The position numbers and the translations under genes are program-made. From assembly GCF_013393325.1 (NCBI RefSeq), contig NZ_QJRC01000095.1:620001-684000 (forward strand): DNA of 64,000 nt, read 5' to 3'. This document shows, piece by piece, positions 35,098-43,810 of this stretch. This DNA is from Pseudomonas hunanensis. Lineage in GTDB: Bacteria > Pseudomonadota > Gammaproteobacteria > Pseudomonadales > Pseudomonadaceae. Every line of letters starts with the position of its first letter. The stretch's first letter is position 1. The notes under the pieces were generated by a model. The model was not told the DNA's origin, did no database searches, and worked only from the letters and a program-made list of their open reading frames with translations.

Positions 35098-35864
35098 GCC
35101 AGAACTTGATACAGGCTGCGCAAGGAACGCCATGGGGCGCTTGGCAGCATTCTGCTCAGTTGGCCCGCGCCAGCTGGACGCTGCCCGAGCAGTTGTGCCC
35201 CCCCGGAAGGCGCCTGGTGCTGCTGGCTCCGCACCCGGACGACGAAATCTTCATGGCCGGCGGGCTGCTGGCCAGCTTCCAGGGACGAGAACAGGACGTG
35301 CTGCTGATTTCTGCTACCAATGGCGAGGGCAGCCACCCGCATTCCTCGCAATGGCCCGAGCGCCGCCTGCGTCATCAGCGCCTACTGGAAAGCCGCCATG
35401 CCCTGCAACTGCTTGGGCTGGACCTCAACCGTTTGGACTGGCGACGACTCAACCTCAAGGATGGCGCGCTGCCCCATGATGAAGCCTTCCTGGTCAATCA
35501 CCTGAACCAGTTGCTCAAACCTGGCGACCTGCTGCTGACCACATGGCGCGGCGACGGCCATTGCGACCACGAAGCAGCAGGTCGCGCCTGTGCCCAGGCT
35601 GCCCAGGCCAGGCGTGTACAACTGGCTGAGGTCCCGGTCTGGGCCTGGCACTGGGCAAGCCCCGATGACCCGCGCCTGCCCTGGCCCCGGGCTCACCGCC
35701 TGCAGCTGTGCGATGAGCATCTGGCGCTCAAGCGCCAAGCCCTTGCCGCACATGCCAGCCAGTTGCAGCCCGATGGTGATCGGCCACCGGTTGTGTCAGA
35801 ACAGCTGCAGGCTTGCCTGTTGCAACCGTTCGAGCTGATATTCCTGTCAACGGAGGCAACATGA
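35094..35864 (+). CDS. PIG-L family deacetylase
   Basis: 256 aa from ATG 35094 (ATGA overlap). PIG-L/LmbE zinc site: LVLLAPHPDDEIFMAGGLLA, with His-Pro-Asp-Asp-Glu, then ISATNGEGSH, SRHALQLLGLDLNRLDW, and TTWRGDGHCDHEAAGRA (second His). Family members deacetylate N-acetylglucosamine conjugates, e.g. GlcNAc-phosphatidylinositol or mycothiol/bacillithiol precursors. Here it is followed by a methyltransferase and a glycosyltransferase, consistent with trimming of a glycoconjugate, though the substrate is unknown. Confidence 0.88.
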   Translation: MSQNLIQAAQGTPWGAWQHSAQLARASWTLPEQLCPPGRRLVLLAPHPDDEIFMAGGLLASFQGREQDVLLISATNGEGSHPHSSQWPERRLRHQRLLESRHALQLLGLDLNRLDWRRLNLKDGALPHDEAFLVNHLNQLLKPGDLLLTTWRGDGHCDHEAAGRACAQAAQARRVQLAEVPVWAWHWASPDDPRLPWPRAHRLQLCDEHLALKRQALAAHASQLQPDGDRPPVVSEQLQACLLQPFELIFLSTEAT

Positions 35865-36460
35865 GCCTGGACGCACAGTACTTCGCCGACTTGTATGCCG
35901 GCAGCGATGACCCCTGGGCCTTTCGTACCCGCTGGTACGAACGGCGCAAGCGCGAGCTGACCCTGGCCAGCCTGCCGCGCCAATGCTATGAACGCGTATT
36001 CGAGCCAGCCTGCGCCAATGGCGAGCTAAGCATCCTGCTGGCCGAACGCTGCGCCAGCCTGTCGTGCCAGGACATCGACGCGACCGCCGTGGCCCTTGCC
36101 CGTCAGCGGCTTGCAGGTGTGAGCCACGCCCATGTCGAACAGGGCCACCTGCCGGGCGACTGGCCGGGCGGGCAGTTCGACCTGATCGTGCTCAGCGAAA
36201 TCGGCTACTACCTGGACCCCACCGACTGGCTGCAGGTGATCGAGCAATCGGTGGCCAGCCTGGCGTATGACGGTGGTTTGCTGGCCTGCCACTGGCGCCA
36301 TCCCATCGCCGGTTGCCCGCAGGATGGCCGCGAGGTGCATGCCCTGCTGGCCAGGCATCTGCCACTTTATCCAGTGCTGCGCCACGAGGAGGCAGACTTC
36401 CTGCTCGAATACTGGTCGTGTCAGCCCAGCGTGGTGGACCTTGACGAGACCTGCCCATGA
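35861..36460 (+). CDS. SAM-dependent methyltransferase, NodS-like
   Basis: 199 aa from ATG 35861. Class I Rossmann methyltransferase of the NodS type: YAGSDDPWAFRTRWYERRKR, motif I in FEPACANGELSILLAERC, LSCQDIDATAVALARQRL, and FDLIVLSEIGYYLD. NodS methylates the amino group of chitooligosaccharide (Nod factor) after deacetylation, so its place just after a PIG-L deacetylase is suggestive. No membrane segment. Both ends overlap neighbours (ATGA). Confidence 0.86.
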   Translation: MSLDAQYFADLYAGSDDPWAFRTRWYERRKRELTLASLPRQCYERVFEPACANGELSILLAERCASLSCQDIDATAVALARQRLAGVSHAHVEQGHLPGDWPGGQFDLIVLSEIGYYLDPTDWLQVIEQSVASLAYDGGLLACHWRHPIAGCPQDGREVHALLARHLPLYPVLRHEEADFLLEYWSCQPSVVDLDETCP

Positions 36461-37119
36461 TCGCCGTCATCATACCCGCCCACAACGAAGCTCGTCGCCT
36501 CGGGCACTGTCTGGCCGCCGTCAAGCTGGCGGTGGCGCAAGCGGAAGCGGCGGGCTTGGCAGTGGAGGTCCTGGTGGTGCTCGACCGCTGTGTCGACGCC
36601 AGCGCGCGCATCGCCCGCCGCCATGGCGTGCATACCCTGGAACTGGAGGCCGGCAACGTCGGCATCGCCCGGCGGCTGGGCGCGGAGTGGATGATCGAGC
36701 GCGGTGCCCAGTGGCTGGCCTTCACCGACGCCGACAGCCGCGTGCCTGGGCATTGGCTGGTGTCACAACTGCAATGGCGCGCGGACGCGGTGTGCGGCAC
36801 GGTGCACATCGAACGCTGGCAGCCGTGGCAGAACGCAGCGTTACGCCAGTTGTACCGCAGCCGTTATCAGGCACGAGACGGGCATCGACATATCCATGGC
36901 GCCAACCTCGGTGTATGCACCAAGGCCTACCAGCGCGTGGGCGGCTTCCAGCCATTGCCGGCGCATGAAGATGTGCATCTGGTGCTCGCCCTCGAAGCCA
37001 GCGGCGCACAGATCGTCTGGACCGCAGCGCACAGCGTGGCCACCAGCAGCCGGGTGGACAGCCGTGCGCGCGAGGGCTTTGGGGACTATCTCAAGGCGCT
37101 GGAGGGGCCGTTTGCATAA
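36457..37119 (+). CDS. Glycosyltransferase family 2
   Basis: 220 aa. GT-A fold, family 2: AVIIPAHNEARRLGHCLAAV, VLVVLDRCVDASARIARRHG, the DxD-type motif in WLAFTDADSRVPGHWLVSQL, and HIHGANLGVCTKAYQRVGGF, with EDVHLVLAL after it. Soluble, no C-terminal membrane helices. Last gene of the ligD-linked run; its stop is one base from the stop of the convergent Ku gene. It would transfer an NDP-sugar to an acceptor that the deacetylase and methyltransferase then modify. Confidence 0.88.
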   Translation: MIAVIIPAHNEARRLGHCLAAVKLAVAQAEAAGLAVEVLVVLDRCVDASARIARRHGVHTLELEAGNVGIARRLGAEWMIERGAQWLAFTDADSRVPGHWLVSQLQWRADAVCGTVHIERWQPWQNAALRQLYRSRYQARDGHRHIHGANLGVCTKAYQRVGGFQPLPAHEDVHLVLALEASGAQIVWTAAHSVATSSRVDSRAREGFGDYLKALEGPFA

Positions 37120-37120
37120 C

Positions 37121-37957
37121 TCATGACGCCTTGCGCGGTCGCTTGGCTGCCGGCTTCTTCGCTTTGGTCTTTCCGCCGAGGCTACGTTTAAGCAGTTCAG
37201 TGAGGTCGATGATGTCGGCGCCCTTCTCAGCCGTCGCGCCCTCGCCTTTGTCCACGGTCTCGATCTTGCCTTTGCTGGCTTTCTCTTCCACTAGGTCGAG
37301 GATGGTCTGGCGAAACGCATCATGGTAATCATCCGGCGTCCATTGCCCGCTCATGTCCTCCACCAGGCGCCGGGCCATGTCCAGCTCACGCTTGTCGACC
37401 TTGCTCTCGGTCACGCTCTTGTCCAGCTCCAGCGTATCCAGCCCGCGCACCTCTTCCGGCCAGCGCAGGGTGATCAACACCAGCGCGTCTTCCAGCGGGC
37501 GCAGCAGGGCCAGGTGCTGGCGGGTGTGCAGCACCACAGTGGCCAGGGCCACCTTGCCGGTGCTGTGCAGGGTCTCGCGCAGCAAGGCGTAGACCTTGCC
37601 GCCACGACGGTCGGGGCTCAGGTAGTAGGGAGTGTCAAACTGTTGCAGCGGGATGTCGCCGGCATCGACGAACGAGAAGATATCGATTGTCTGGGTCGCC
37701 TCGGGCCTGGCCTTGCGGATTTCTTCCTCGCTGATCACCACATAACGGCCCTTCTCGTACTCCACGCCCTTGACGATGTGCTCCTTGTCGATGTCCTTGC
37801 CGGTCACCTTGTTTACTCGCTTGTAGCCAACCGGCTCCATGCTGCGCTTGTCCAGCCAGTCGAAGTCCACACGCTCGCTGCGCACGGCGGTATTCAGCGA
37901 GACGGGGATGTGCACCAGGCCGAAGCTGATCGCGCCTTTCCAGATTGACCGGGCCAT
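37121..37957 (-). CDS. ku: Ku protein (non-homologous end joining)
   Basis: 278 aa. Begins MARSIWKGAISFGLVHIPVS, the bacterial Ku signature, followed by RVNKVTGKDIDKEHIVKGVE, LQQFDTPYYLSPDRRGGKVY and a Lys-rich tail (KTKAKKPAAKRPRKAS) typical of Pseudomonas Ku, which aids DNA binding. It forms the homodimer ring that binds double-strand ends and recruits LigD. It is convergent with the ligD operon, one base apart at the stops. If ligD is truly broken, end joining would be impaired here. Confidence 0.95.
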   Translation of the reverse strand: MARSIWKGAISFGLVHIPVSLNTAVRSERVDFDWLDKRSMEPVGYKRVNKVTGKDIDKEHIVKGVEYEKGRYVVISEEEIRKARPEATQTIDIFSFVDAGDIPLQQFDTPYYLSPDRRGGKVYALLRETLHSTGKVALATVVLHTRQHLALLRPLEDALVLITLRWPEEVRGLDTLELDKSVTESKVDKRELDMARRLVEDMSGQWTPDDYHDAFRQTILDLVEEKASKGKIETVDKGEGATAEKGADIIDLTELLKRSLGGKTKAKKPAAKRPRKAS

Positions 37958-37966
37958 GGTCCGCTC

Positions 37967-38104
37967 CTACGTATTGAAGGGTTGGCCGGGCTGGCTGTAG
38001 CGCAGCGCGCCACAGCGTTCGCAACACTGGCAGTGAAACCCGGCGACTTCACACACCAGCAGGCTGCGCCATTGGCAGCCACGCAGCAGGCAGTAGAGTT
38101 TCAT
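37967..38104 (-). CDS. Small Cys-rich protein, 45 aa
   Basis: Reverse ORF starting ATG 38104 with GGGAGGTGGCTG upstream. Product: MKLYCLLRGCQWRSLLVCEV, then AGFHCQCCERCGALRYSQPG. The CxCCxxCG cluster near the C terminus looks like a small zinc ribbon; I recall a Pseudomonas Cys-rich small-protein family of this shape, but no function. It lies upstream of ku in the same direction, with the ku start about 10 bases after its stop, so the two are probably co-transcribed. Confidence 0.68.
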   Translation of the reverse strand: MKLYCLLRGCQWRSLLVCEVAGFHCQCCERCGALRYSQPGQPFNT

Positions 38105-38210
38105 CAGCCACCTCCCTGGCCCTCTGGAGTATCCGGGCCCTTACTGAAACTGACTCCAAGGCGCCGCGAAGGTTTATCCGGATTTCCAAGGGCAGCGGCT
38201 CGCCACCGGC

Positions 38211-39317
38211 CTACCGATGATCGCTCATCACCTGCCCGACCACTGCGCGCATCGCCTGGCGGTTATCCAGGCCCTGTTCACGGGCCAACGCGAAGGCCTG
38301 CCGCTGGCGATCGGCACTGCTGCCCTCGCGCAGGATGTGCCGGGCCTGAATGAATGAACGCTCGGCATCTGCAGTGTCCGGCGGGCATTGCAGCTGCAAC
38401 TGCATGAGCCAACCTTCGGCGCTTACCGGCTGTTGCTCGTGGACACCGATGAAGGTGGCCAGGCGGCCCTGACGCAGGGCGCGCCAGTAGTTCTCTTGGG
38501 TGACCCAGCGCATCTCGCGGCTGGCGGGGTCATCGTGGCGGGCCAGCGCCAGCTCGACAAGGTGGCGAAACAGGCCGGCGACGGCCAGTGCATCTTCCAG
38601 CCGCGGGCAGCCATCGCAGATACGCAGCTCGACCGTAGGGAACCGCCGCGAGGGCCTGATCGCCCACCAGAAGTCGCCGTCCTTGGCCAAGCTGCCGGTC
38701 CGTTGCAGCAATGCCCGGTAGCGCTGGTACGCGCTCCAGTCCGGCAACGGCTCAGGCAGCCCCATGTGCGGCCATTCCCCGCACACCACGCGGCGGTAGC
38801 TCATGTAGCCGGTATCCTCCCCGCCCCAATACGCAGACGAGGTACTGAGCGCCAACAACAAGGGCAGCCAGTAGAGCACCCGATTGATCACCCGCATCCG
38901 ATCGATGCCCACCGGTACGCCAACGTGCACGTGCAAGCCATTCAACAGGCTGCGCTGGGCCACCAGCTGATAATCGTCGAACAACTGGCGATAGTGCGGG
39001 GTGCCACGTGGGCGTTGGCGCAGCCACTGGGCGCTGGGGTGGCTCGCCGCGCCGTACAGCCCGGCGCCCTCGTCGGCCAGTGCCTGGGCCAGGCGCTGAC
39101 GCCGCTCGCCAAAGAAATCACGCGCCTGGTGCAGTGCGTCGAATATGGGCGAAGCGAGCTCTATCTGGCTGTGGAACATTTCCTCGGCGAACCACGGGCC
39201 CAGCGCATCCCGACAACAGCTGGCCACGGCTGCTGACGGAGCCGCCATGACCTGCCCGGTGGCCAGCTTCACCAGCAGGTATTCTTCCTCGATGCCAAAC
39301 GTGCACTGCCGCGCCAC
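38211..39317 (-). CDS. Carboxylate-amine ligase, YbdK type (glutamate-cysteine ligase 2 family)
   Basis: 368 aa from GTG 39317. GCS2 fold: FGIEEEYLLVKLATGQVMAA with the conserved FGIEEE start, LLNGLHVHVGVPVGIDRMRV (HVHVG metal/ATP-binding), and TVELRICDGCPRLEDALAVA. YbdK-type enzymes link an amino-acid or peptide carboxylate to an amine with ATP; the physiological substrate is usually unknown. It is the last gene of the leftward operon from 41803 and starts seven bases after the methyltransferase stop, which points to a shared small-molecule pathway. Confidence 0.88.
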   Translation of the reverse strand: MARQCTFGIEEEYLLVKLATGQVMAAPSAAVASCCRDALGPWFAEEMFHSQIELASPIFDALHQARDFFGERRQRLAQALADEGAGLYGAASHPSAQWLRQRPRGTPHYRQLFDDYQLVAQRSLLNGLHVHVGVPVGIDRMRVINRVLYWLPLLLALSTSSAYWGGEDTGYMSYRRVVCGEWPHMGLPEPLPDWSAYQRYRALLQRTGSLAKDGDFWWAIRPSRRFPTVELRICDGCPRLEDALAVAGLFRHLVELALARHDDPASREMRWVTQENYWRALRQGRLATFIGVHEQQPVSAEGWLMQLQLQCPPDTADAERSFIQARHILREGSSADRQRQAFALAREQGLDNRQAMRAVVGQVMSDHR

Positions 39318-39324
39318 GACGCTA

Positions 39325-40278
39325 TCAGCCGCGACGGGTGACGGTCAGGGCCACGGCGGCAATGCGCTCGACCTGCTCGTAACCGGGTTCAAGCAATTGC
39401 TCACCGAATACATCCGGGTCCAGCTCGCGATAGAACCAACTGAACGCAGGCCCTGCCAGGCGCAACCGCATGGCTTCGAGCAGCGCGTCGCGCCCCTCGA
39501 CGATGGCGACACCGGTGTAGAGCAGCAACGTGCCCCCTGGCGACAGGCGCTCCCGGGCTTGCTCCACGATGCGCAGCGACAGCTCGGCCCCCAGTGCGCC
39601 GCCGCCGTGGCGGTAGGCGCGCTGTCCGGCGTCGAGCATGTACGGCGGGTTGGCGACGATCAGGTCGAACGTACCTGCGATGTCATTGAGCAGGTCACTG
39701 CGCTCGACCGAAACATTGGCCACACCGGCCAAGGCGGCATTGATGGCGGTGTAGCGCAATGCCATAGGGTTGATGTCCACTGCGCAAACCTGAGCGTGTT
39801 GGGCGGCGCGAGCGATCAGCAACGCCCCTACACCGCTGCCACAGCCGATGTCTACGGCATGCTGCACGCGCTCGGGCGTGCTTCTCAAATGATCGTGTAT
39901 CAGCTGGGCGAAACGGTAGCTGTCCGGGCCAAAGAACACCGCGTCGCGGCTGTCCGTTGGCCAGGCAGCATGTACCAGCAACAGATCGTCCAGGCTGGAC
40001 CAGCGCACAGTGCTGCGCCACAGCGCACCTTGGGCCTCCAGCACGCCAGCGAGGCGCAGCTGCTCCAGTTCGTCAGGGCTAAGCAGCGACGCGGCAAACG
40101 GTCGACTCCAGCCGAACACATCACGCAAGGTACGCGCCTGCTGCGCATCGGCCCGGGCATTGACCCTGGCCTGGGTCGCCGGCGTCACACAGGTGAAACG
40201 ATAGCCGTCGGCACGCAGTCGACGCCCCAACTGCAACAAGGCCTCATCGGCACGGATCTGGTCCTGGTCGAGCAGCAT
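39325..40278 (-). CDS. Class I SAM methyltransferase with NPPY motif
   Basis: 317 aa. N-terminal winged-helix-like segment (~1-110), then the methyltransferase core: VDIGCGSGVGALLIARAAQH (motif I), VCAVDINPMALRYTAINAAL, and FDLIVANPPYMLD. The NPPY motif marks N-methyltransferases of the HemK/RsmC class, but this one lies in a biosynthetic-looking operon and the long N terminus is unlike PrmC. Substrate unknown. Its ATG overlaps the preceding stop by one base (TGATG). Confidence 0.86.
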   Translation of the reverse strand: MLLDQDQIRADEALLQLGRRLRADGYRFTCVTPATQARVNARADAQQARTLRDVFGWSRPFAASLLSPDELEQLRLAGVLEAQGALWRSTVRWSSLDDLLLVHAAWPTDSRDAVFFGPDSYRFAQLIHDHLRSTPERVQHAVDIGCGSGVGALLIARAAQHAQVCAVDINPMALRYTAINAALAGVANVSVERSDLLNDIAGTFDLIVANPPYMLDAGQRAYRHGGGALGAELSLRIVEQARERLSPGGTLLLYTGVAIVEGRDALLEAMRLRLAGPAFSWFYRELDPDVFGEQLLEPGYEQVERIAAVALTVTRRG

Positions 40279-41621
40279 CAGTAGAGCCCTCCTTGCATCA
40301 AGCCGGTGGCCTGAATGAACGCGCGGGTGGCGTGCAGGCCCTGCGGGGTAGCATGCCGATTGCCAGCCATTGCTTCGATCAGCGCAGCCATGTCTGCAGC
40401 AGGCGGCGCAAGGGGTGTTTCATCTGCCAACTGCAAGGCGTGCTCCCACTGCCCTGGCGGCACCCGACGGATTTCTGCGCCTTGCCAGTCTCCGGCGATC
40501 CAGTCATGCCAAAGCTGCTTTTCATAAGCATCGAACACACCGAACATGGCCGCTACAGGGCCTTCTATCAGCGACCAGAAGCGGCTTTGTCGGGGATCGG
40601 TGTCGCGCTTGATCCAACCCTGAACCTGTAGCGCCTCCAGAAAATCAGGCATCGCGCCGGGTTCGGCAAGCCACTGGTTGATGGTGCGTCCTTGCAGGCG
40701 ACAACGGTCCGAATGCATGCACTGGCCATAGATGCGCTTGCGCTCCAGCGCGCCGAGCAATTCGGCCCGCAGGTCGAACGAGGCGATCAACGACGGCGTG
40801 TCGATCCCCAGGTCATTAAGACGGTAACCATGCCTGACACGCTCGTAAAACGCGGGTCGCTCATCCCGCATCAGCTCGGTGAAGCTCTCTATGGCGCGGC
40901 GCGCATGGCCGCTGGCGGCATTATCGATGGTCACATGCAACTGGAAGTAATGGGCGTCGATACCCAGCTCGGCCAGCTCGTGGGTGGTGATCAGCAGATG
41001 CAAGGGGGGCTGTTCGTAACCCAGGTTGTAACCGATCACTTCTGGAAGAAAACGCTCGCAGTGCTGGCCGAGCGCCAGTTGCAGCGCGCCCTGCAGGTAA
41101 CGAGCAGGATCAAGCGGCCGCTCCTGCGAGCAACCCAGACGGCTGAGCAAACGCTGGTAGATCAGCACGTGATTGCAGCGTGGGTCGCCGTCCCCGAGCT
41201 CTTCGAGAAAGGTGCGGATCAGCCCATGGAAGCGCGGGTCCTGCCAGTGCCACAGGGCCCCGTGCAGCCATGCACCGTCGACCGCCTTGGTCGGCGCGAC
41301 TTGTTGCAGGAACCACAAGGCATGGGAACGGTTGGCAAAATAACGGCGGGCCCCACCCTGACGCCGGTGTTCCAGATAGGCCGCATGCGCTTTGGCGACA
41401 CAACCTGCATGGGCATCGGCCCATTGCGCAAGTAGCCCCGGATCCTCTGGCAGATCGTCGACAAGCAGACGGGCATGACGCAATTGCTCCTCCAGCCAGG
41501 CCTCGCCCGTCGGTTCAGGGCCCTCAAGTAGCGCTCGATAGCGGCGTTCAAGCCCTGCGCTGGCCTTGTGGGTCGTGGTACCTGCCTGTGTCATTGCCAC
41601 CATGCCTTGTACCTCGATCAT
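40278..41621 (-). CDS. Iron-containing redox enzyme (haem-oxygenase-like diiron oxidase family)
   Basis: 447 aa. The helical core has the haem-oxygenase-like diiron motif: THELAELGIDAHYFQLHVTI then DNAASGHARRAIE, giving His 224, His 229, Asp 233 and His 239 plus upstream Glu residues around 137-141. This matches the iron-containing redox enzyme family whose better-known relatives oxidise amino-acid or fatty-acid substrates. A C-terminal extension of about 200 residues has no clear motif. The start is ATG 41621, overlapping the lipoprotein stop; ATG codons at residues 7 and 10 are alternatives. Product unknown. Confidence 0.84.
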   Translation of the reverse strand: MIEVQGMVAMTQAGTTTHKASAGLERRYRALLEGPEPTGEAWLEEQLRHARLLVDDLPEDPGLLAQWADAHAGCVAKAHAAYLEHRRQGGARRYFANRSHALWFLQQVAPTKAVDGAWLHGALWHWQDPRFHGLIRTFLEELGDGDPRCNHVLIYQRLLSRLGCSQERPLDPARYLQGALQLALGQHCERFLPEVIGYNLGYEQPPLHLLITTHELAELGIDAHYFQLHVTIDNAASGHARRAIESFTELMRDERPAFYERVRHGYRLNDLGIDTPSLIASFDLRAELLGALERKRIYGQCMHSDRCRLQGRTINQWLAEPGAMPDFLEALQVQGWIKRDTDPRQSRFWSLIEGPVAAMFGVFDAYEKQLWHDWIAGDWQGAEIRRVPPGQWEHALQLADETPLAPPAADMAALIEAMAGNRHATPQGLHATRAFIQATGLMQGGLY

Positions 41622-41803
41622 TGATTCTGCGGTTTGGTCTCAGCTGGAGGATTGGTTACGGACGGTGTGGGTTGCTGCATCTGAAGCGACGGTTTACTTG
41701 GGTCAGCATCCTTCGCCGGATGATCCTTGTCGCGGTCGAAGCAACCTCCGAGCAGCGAAAAACTGGCAGACAACAGCAGCACGACAAACAGGTTGTTTTT
41801 CAT
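41618..41803 (-). CDS. Small lipoprotein, 61 aa
   Basis: Signal peptide with lipobox: MKNNLFVVLLLSASFSLLGG then Cys-Phe, so cleavage before the Cys and acylation are expected. The mature part is about 40 residues, Pro/Lys/Asp-rich, disordered, ending NPPAETKPQNQ. It overlaps the diiron enzyme start by four bases and is the first gene of the leftward operon. The residue after Cys is Phe, not Asp, so outer-membrane sorting is possible. Confidence 0.78.
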   Translation of the reverse strand: MKNNLFVVLLLSASFSLLGGCFDRDKDHPAKDADPSKPSLQMQQPTPSVTNPPAETKPQNQ

Positions 41804-42019
41804 CTGATGAGCTCTCGTTTTTGTGAAGACTTACAGCAACGAGTCCGACCGGTACCCGTGAATTCGTTCTGATTCCGACATAGCGGATGAGCGGTGCCCG
41901 AAACGCCGGTTGCGCCCTCACGGCGGCCCTGAATTCGAGAAAAACTAAACCTTCACCTGCTCCCACCGCTCAACCGAGTGCGACACAGAGGTCGCAGCCA
42001 CCAAGCGAAGGAGTGACAG

Positions 42020-42520
42020 ATGAACAAACCATTCTTGAAAATCGCCGGGGTAACCCTGTTGATGGGCCTGGCTTCGTTGCAAGTACAGGCAGCGTCTTCG
42101 GACGATTTCGTCGATGCGGCCACTGAAGCCGGTATCGCCGAAGTGGTCACCGGCAACCTGGCACAGGAAAAGAGCCAGAGCGCAGACATCAAGCAATTCG
42201 CCCAGCAAATGGTCACGGACCATACCAAAGCCAACCAGGAACTCGCTGATATCGCCCGCAAGCTGGACATCAGCGTGCCCGACGAAGCGGCGCTGACCGA
42301 CAAGGTCAAGAAGATGATCCTCGAATGGCGCGAGGAGTCTTTCGACCGGTCATACGTCAATAATCAGATCGACGCGCACGAAAAGGCCGTGGAACTGTTC
42401 AAGAAAGAGGCCGCCTCCTCCGACAAGCCGGAGCTGAAGGCCTTCGCCAGCGACAAGCTGCCAACGCTGCAACACCATCTGGAACAGGCCAAGGCGCTGC
42501 AAGCCACCCACGGCAAGTAA
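42020..42520 (+). CDS. DUF4142 periplasmic protein
   Basis: 166 aa. Signal peptide MNKPFLKIAGVTLLMGLASL ending VQAASS. The mature protein is helical: FVDAATEAGIAEVVTGNLAQ, IKQFAQQMVTDHTKANQELA, VNNQIDAHEKAVELFKKEAA and LPTLQHHLEQAKALQA. Family DUF4142 has conserved His and Glu in a ferritin-like four-helix arrangement, and the function is unknown, probably metal- or stress-related. Ribosome binding site GAAGGAGTGACAG. The gene is divergent from the lipoprotein at 41803. Confidence 0.88.
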   Translation: MNKPFLKIAGVTLLMGLASLQVQAASSDDFVDAATEAGIAEVVTGNLAQEKSQSADIKQFAQQMVTDHTKANQELADIARKLDISVPDEAALTDKVKKMILEWREESFDRSYVNNQIDAHEKAVELFKKEAASSDKPELKAFASDKLPTLQHHLEQAKALQATHGK

Positions 42521-42591
42521 CCCACACGTCACCACGCTATCCAGGGGCCGCCCTGCGGCCCTGCCTTGAGCCATCTGGAGGTGGGCTCCCC

Positions 42592-43689
42592 ATGAATGAT
42601 CGAATCATCGAACTGTTCACCGACACCACATTCTTCGGCATTTCCATCCTCAACCTGCTGGTGGCGCTGTGCGTTGCTGTGCTGACGTTCCTGATTGCCA
42701 GAGCTGTCATCGGCCTGTTGATGCGCCGGGTGCAGCGCTGGTCCGAACATGACGGGGCAATGAGTCAGGTGCTGGCCAAGGTACTGGCCGGCACCAGCAA
42801 CAGCCTGCTGCTGCTCGCTTCGCTGCTGGTGGGTTTGAGCATGCTGGACCTGCCCGAGCGCTGGCTGGGCCGGGTCAGTAGCTTGTGGTTCGTGGTCGCT
42901 GCCCTGCAGATCGGCCTCTGGGTCAATCGCGCCATCGCGCTGGGCCTGACCCGCTACTTCAGCCGGCACAGCGCCGACGGCCTTTACCAAGGCAGTGCGC
43001 TGGCCACGCTTTCGGCCTGGGGCGCGCGCGTGCTGTTGTGGTCGGTGGTGTTGCTGGCCATGCTGTCCAATCTGGGCGTCAATATCACCGCCTTCGTGGC
43101 CAGCCTGGGTGTGGGCGGCATTGCCGTCGCCCTGGCCGTGCAGAACATTCTGGGTGACCTGTTCGCTTCATTGTCGATCGCCGTCGATAAACCCTTCGAA
43201 GTCGGCGACTTCATCGTCATCGGCCCACTGGCCGGCACAGTGGAACATGTCGGGCTGAAGACTACACGCATCCGCAGCCTGGGCGGTGAGCAGATCGTCA
43301 TGGCCAATGCCAGCATGATCAGCAGCACGATCCAGAACTACAAGCGCTTGCAGGAACGACGCATCGTGTTCGAGTTCGGCTTGTCCTATGACACCCCCAC
43401 TGATGCGGTCAAAAAGGCACCCGCCATCGTCGAGGAGGCAATCAAGGCCCAGCAGCAGGTCCGCTTCGACCGCGCTCACCTGCGCGGCTTTGGTAAAGAG
43501 GCGCTGGAGTTCGAGTGCGTTTATATCGTGCGGGACCCTGGCTACAACCTTTACATGGATATCCAGCAGGCCATCAACTTCCACCTGCTAGAGCGCTTCA
43601 CCCGGATCGGAGCCAAGTTTGCCGTGCCGGTACGTGCCATCAAGGTCACCGCGCTGCCGCAGCCGCCCGCTGAGCCACCGGCTCACTGA
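42592..43689 (+). CDS. Small-conductance mechanosensitive channel (MscS family)
   Basis: 365 aa. Four or five membrane helices (LNLLVALCVAVLTFLIARAV; ALGLTRYFSRH; LLWSVVLLAMLSNLG), then the pore-lining helix (ASLGVGGIAVALAVQNILGD) and the MscS beta domain (FEVGDFIVIGPLAGTVEHVG, TTRIRSLGGEQIVMANASMI), ending in the alpha/beta C domain. It releases solutes on hypo-osmotic shock from the inner membrane. Start ATG 42592 behind GGAGGTG. Length normal for a medium-size MscS. Confidence 0.9.
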   Translation: MNDRIIELFTDTTFFGISILNLLVALCVAVLTFLIARAVIGLLMRRVQRWSEHDGAMSQVLAKVLAGTSNSLLLLASLLVGLSMLDLPERWLGRVSSLWFVVAALQIGLWVNRAIALGLTRYFSRHSADGLYQGSALATLSAWGARVLLWSVVLLAMLSNLGVNITAFVASLGVGGIAVALAVQNILGDLFASLSIAVDKPFEVGDFIVIGPLAGTVEHVGLKTTRIRSLGGEQIVMANASMISSTIQNYKRLQERRIVFEFGLSYDTPTDAVKKAPAIVEEAIKAQQQVRFDRAHLRGFGKEALEFECVYIVRDPGYNLYMDIQQAINFHLLERFTRIGAKFAVPVRAIKVTALPQPPAEPPAH

Positions 43690-43810
43690 TAAATAGCGGC
43701 ACTTTGGCCAACGAGGGCTGTCCTAACGTGAACCCCGCTCGTCGTCTGAAGGGTGTCGGGCCTATAATCGGTGCCAAAGCTCACTCCCGGTTCGCACAAG
43801 GCTCGTGCCA

